NCBI GenBank assembly: GCA_031288675.1
Contig: JAITQY010000004.1
Location: forward strand, 1-7,063
Direction of reading: 5' to 3'
Source: Oscillospiraceae bacterium
GTDB lineage: Bacteria > Bacillota > Clostridia > Oscillospirales > Oscillospiraceae
DNA: 7,063 bases
In this document: piece after piece, positions 4,994 through 7,063 of the stretch
How positions within the stretch are numbered: the first letter of the stretch is position 1
Layout: each line of letters opens with the position of its first letter
Program-made: the position numbers and the translations under genes
The notes under the pieces: generated by a model
What the model was told of the DNA's origin: nothing
The model's database searches: none
What the model saw: only the letters and a program-made list of their open reading frames with translations

Positions 4994-5956
4994 TTGTCAA
5001 ACGATAGGAATAACACGGAATACATACTGCCTGTGCCCAGTGTACTGGCTATCCCGGCGGAGGAAGCGAAGCGCCTTATCGCGGCGCAAAGTCCCCCGGC
5101 GGCATTGCTGTATCTGTACGTGCTGTCGCGCGGCGGCGCGTTCACTCCGGAGGATGCGCACTTTGCCACAGGACTGGAGTTCGGCGAAATCGAACACGCT
5201 GTACGCCGGCTTACGGAGCTTAAACTTATAGCCGTAAATCAGTCTGTTAAAATCAGCCGTGCCGATACGATACCGGAATACGACGCTGAAGAAATCACCA
5301 AAGCGGCTTGCGAAGATCCGGGGTTCGCAAAGGTGGTGGAGGCGGTACAGCATATACTCGGCAAGCAGCTTAGCGGCAGGGAGCTGATGATTCTGTTCGG
5401 CATAGGCGACTTCTACGGCTTGGCAAACGAAACGATTATTCTGCTTGCGCACTACTGGGCTAAACGGGAACGCGCCCGGCGCGGCGCAAACTGTAAGATG
5501 ATTATATATGATTTAGAAAAAGAGGCTCATAACTGGTCGCAAAGGGGCATATTGACTCCGGAAGCGGCGGACGATTACATTACGGAGCTTCTTGCGCGTG
5601 ACGATTCATACGAAGCGGCTAAAGCCGCACTGGGAGTTTTCCGGAAGCTCACTCCGCTGCAGGAGGGTTATCTTAATTCTTGGCTGCAAATGGGCTTCAA
5701 ACCCGATGCGCTTGCTGTCGCGTATGACCGTACATTAACGCAGACGGGGCAGTTCGCTTGGAAATATGCCGATGCGGTACTCCGGAACTGGCACGGTAAG
5801 AACCTGTACACTCGTGAGGAAATTGAGCGCGGCGACCCTCTTAACCGCAAACAGTCAAACAACGGTCAGAAGCGCGTCTCAAACGGAATGTCCGTCGCGC
5901 CTTACGAACCTGACGATAATATGCTTCGCGACTGGGAAAATCTGCTGAAGAAATAG
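4994..5956 (+). CDS. dnaD: DnaD-domain primosomal replication protein
   Basis: A 320-residue cytoplasmic protein of the DnaD/DnaB_2 family, which acts in replication initiation and restart by remodelling origin DNA and helping load the replicative helicase. The N-terminal region (about 20-85) resembles the winged-helix part of DnaD (LLYLYVLSRGGAFTPEDA, then a helix EIEHAVRRLTELKLI). Two copies of the DnaB_2 domain follow, about 108-190 and 205-280. Each ends in a YxxxIxxxW-like motif: IIYDLEKEAHNWSQRGILT and KYADAVLRNWHGKNLYT. The tail is polar, with a final acidic/tryptophan patch YEPDDNMLRDWENLLKK. The first in-frame ATG (4958) overlaps the promoter, so the TTG with AAGAGG upstream was chosen. 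It is followed after 10 nt by a DnaI-like loader gene, consistent with a joint role. The symbol reflects the family; strict orthology to Bacillus DnaD is not shown. Confidence 0.88.
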   Translation: MSNDRNNTEYILPVPSVLAIPAEEAKRLIAAQSPPAALLYLYVLSRGGAFTPEDAHFATGLEFGEIEHAVRRLTELKLIAVNQSVKISRADTIPEYDAEEITKAACEDPGFAKVVEAVQHILGKQLSGRELMILFGIGDFYGLANETIILLAHYWAKRERARRGANCKMIIYDLEKEAHNWSQRGILTPEAADDYITELLARDDSYEAAKAALGVFRKLTPLQEGYLNSWLQMGFKPDALAVAYDRTLTQTGQFAWKYADAVLRNWHGKNLYTREEIERGDPLNRKQSNNGQKRVSNGMSVAPYEPDDNMLRDWENLLKK

Positions 5957-5966
5957 GTGAACAATA

Positions 5967-6938
5967 ATGGCTTTTGATAATAAGGTTTTGACCCGTGCGC
6001 TTGCGCGTTATGATGCTGATAAAACGGAGCGGAGGCTTCGCTTTGAGCGTGAGCGTGAGGAGATTTTCGCAAAGCTCCCGCATGTTAGGGAACTCGACCA
6101 AAAGATACGCAAAGCGGTTATCGCCGCTGCCGCCGCGGCGATTCGCCGCAAGGGAGAGCTTAAACAGCAGATAGACGCCATTGCTTCGGAAAATTTAGAA
6201 TTGCAGGAAGAACTCGCTGCGGAATTAGAGCGCGGCGGATATAGTCCGCGCGCGCTTGACGAACTTCCGGACTGCGAGATTTGCGGTGACAGGGGATTTA
6301 TGCGCGGATCTATGTGCGAATGTCTGAAATCAGTTTACCGTGACGAGCAGTTAAAAGTACTCGGCGAATCTCTTAACACGACAATCTGCCGTTTTGATAA
6401 TTTTGACCTTAGCTTATATCCTGCAAGCAGCCGCGCGATTATGGAGCGAGTGGTTCAGCTGTGCAAGGAATACGCCGGCAGCTTTACGCTCAGAAGCAGA
6501 AACCTGTACCTCTACGGCGGTCCGGGACTTGGAAAAACTTTTATCAGCGGCTGTATTGCTGGAGCGGTTACAGAGATTGGCTACAGTGTAGTCTATACGA
6601 CTGCCGTTAAACTTTGCGAAACTTTGGAGAAAAGCAAGTTTGCAAGAAACTCCGTTACGGATGAACAGGATGACGCCGTTCAGAGGTTCTTCGCAAGCGA
6701 CCTGCTGATTCTTGATGATCTTGGCACGGAGATGCGCACACAGTTTACAATCAGCGCGATTTACGATGTTATCAATACGCGTATCGCGTCTGCTCTTCCG
6801 ACGATAATTACATCAAACTACGCGCCTAATCAGCTCGGCGCGGCGTACTCGCCGCAAATCGAGTCGCGTCTAAGCTATGAATATATACCGTGCCCGTTCG
6901 CCGGTGAAGACATCCGCAAGGTGAAGCGCGGTCGGTAA
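5967..6938 (+). CDS. dnaI: DnaI/DnaC-like AAA+ helicase loader ATPase
   Basis: A 323-residue ATP-binding protein that would load the replicative DNA helicase. The N-terminal part (about 18-90) is a long charged, alanine-rich helix, probably coiled coil. A cysteine cluster Cys103-x2-Cys106-x10-Cys117-x-Cys119 (CEICGDRGFMRGSMCEC) looks like a zinc site, as in the helicase-binding part of DnaI. The AAA+ core has Walker A GGPGLGKT at 184-191, Walker B LLILDDLG at 246-253, a sensor-1 type TIITSNYAPNQL with Asn284, and a candidate arginine finger near Arg301 (ESRLSYEYI). The ATG follows AGGTGA by about 6 nt, 10 nt after the dnaD-like stop, so the two are co-transcribed. IstB-type transposition ATPases share the core, but no transposase is adjacent and the zinc-bearing N-terminus fits DnaI. 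Confidence 0.9.
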   Translation: MAFDNKVLTRALARYDADKTERRLRFEREREEIFAKLPHVRELDQKIRKAVIAAAAAAIRRKGELKQQIDAIASENLELQEELAAELERGGYSPRALDELPDCEICGDRGFMRGSMCECLKSVYRDEQLKVLGESLNTTICRFDNFDLSLYPASSRAIMERVVQLCKEYAGSFTLRSRNLYLYGGPGLGKTFISGCIAGAVTEIGYSVVYTTAVKLCETLEKSKFARNSVTDEQDDAVQRFFASDLLILDDLGTEMRTQFTISAIYDVINTRIASALPTIITSNYAPNQLGAAYSPQIESRLSYEYIPCPFAGEDIRKVKRGR

Positions 6939-7038
6939 TATGGAACGGTGTTCTTGCAAAGGATTTCGCTTTCAATCCCTTGATGCACAATTCTTAAAAC
7001 CGTTCACAAATTATTTACGATTGCACGCAAATAAACTC

Positions 7039-7063
7039 TTGACAAATCAGAAACTTTGTGCTA
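7039..7063 (+). promoter_or_regulatory. Partial promoter at the window edge (-35 box only)
   Basis: TTGACA at 7039-7044 is a perfect -35 box. With the 17-bp spacing seen at three other promoters here, the -10 would begin at 7062, where the window ends in TA. The 100 bp before it (6939-7038) hold no convincing gene or terminator. The downstream gene is outside the window. Confidence 0.55.

Noticed and set aside
6892..6906. TGCCCGTTC, resembling the agr repeat, inside the dnaI-like gene
   Set aside because: Coding for Cys-Pro-Phe, with no second repeat at 21 bp and no promoter in the right place; chance match.
5967..6938. IstB-type insertion sequence ATPase
   Set aside because: No transposase, terminal inverted repeats or target duplication; the neighbouring DnaD-domain gene and the zinc-type N-terminus favour a helicase loader.
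6961..6978. GGATT / AATCC small hairpin after dnaI
   Set aside because: Five-bp AT-containing stem without a T-tract; too weak to call a terminator.
6943..7005. Inverted pair GAACGGT / ACCGTTC about 50 bp apart downstream of dnaI
   Set aside because: Seven-bp arms with a long loop and no U-run do not make a credible terminator; the right arm is discussed as an AgrA-like half-site.
6940..7063. Open frame from ATG 6940 to the window end (41 codons, starting MERCSCKGF)
   Set aside because: No ribosome binding site at a proper distance (the nearest purine-rich stretch is about 15 nt upstream), it runs through a clear -35 box, and the peptide resembles nothing I recognise. It could only be judged with more sequence.

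Overview
The window looks like a chromosomal segment of a Gram-positive member of the Bacillota, most likely a Clostridia-type anaerobe. The grounds are strong G-rich ribosome binding sites, near-consensus sigma-A promoters, TTG starts, an agr-type thiolactone quorum-sensing cassette, a small clostridial 2[4Fe-4S] ferredoxin, and a DnaD plus DnaI-like helicase-loading gene pair. I cannot name a genus.

Left (1-1535, + strand): the 3' end of a branched-chain amino acid ABC transporter operon. It holds the last codons of a probable livM permease, then the ATPases livG and livF, all translationally overlapped (4 and 8 nt).

Centre (1551-4550, - strand): a complete agr-type peptide quorum-sensing system. 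In transcription order it is agrA (LytTR response regulator), agrC (membrane GHKL histidine kinase), agrB (membrane peptidase) and agrD. The agrD gene is a 50-codon autoinducer precursor that is easy to miss because of its size. It starts on an ATGA overlap with the agrB stop and encodes a Cys-Ser-Leu-Ala-Phe segment that should become a five-residue thiolactone. Between agrC and agrB lies a consensus promoter preceded by two near-identical direct repeats spaced 21 bp start to start, the expected layout of an AgrA/LytTR operator. The implied circuit is AgrD, processed and exported with AgrB, sensed by AgrC, phosphotransfer to AgrA, then activation of the agrBD promoter. A separate promoter drives agrA-agrC, and a perfect 10-bp inverted repeat straddles its -35 box. 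The agrBD transcript ends in a hairpin shared with the convergent liv operon.

Right (4618-7063): a monocistronic ferredoxin gene (- strand, own promoter and terminator) is divergent from a dnaD-like/dnaI-like operon (+ strand) with its own promoter and a corrected TTG start. The window ends inside another promoter: a -35 box is visible and the -10 would begin at the last two bases. A single AgrA-like half-site lies about 40 bp upstream of that -35. No RNA genes, CRISPR arrays or mobile elements were seen, and no gene-free stretch exceeds about 200 bp.
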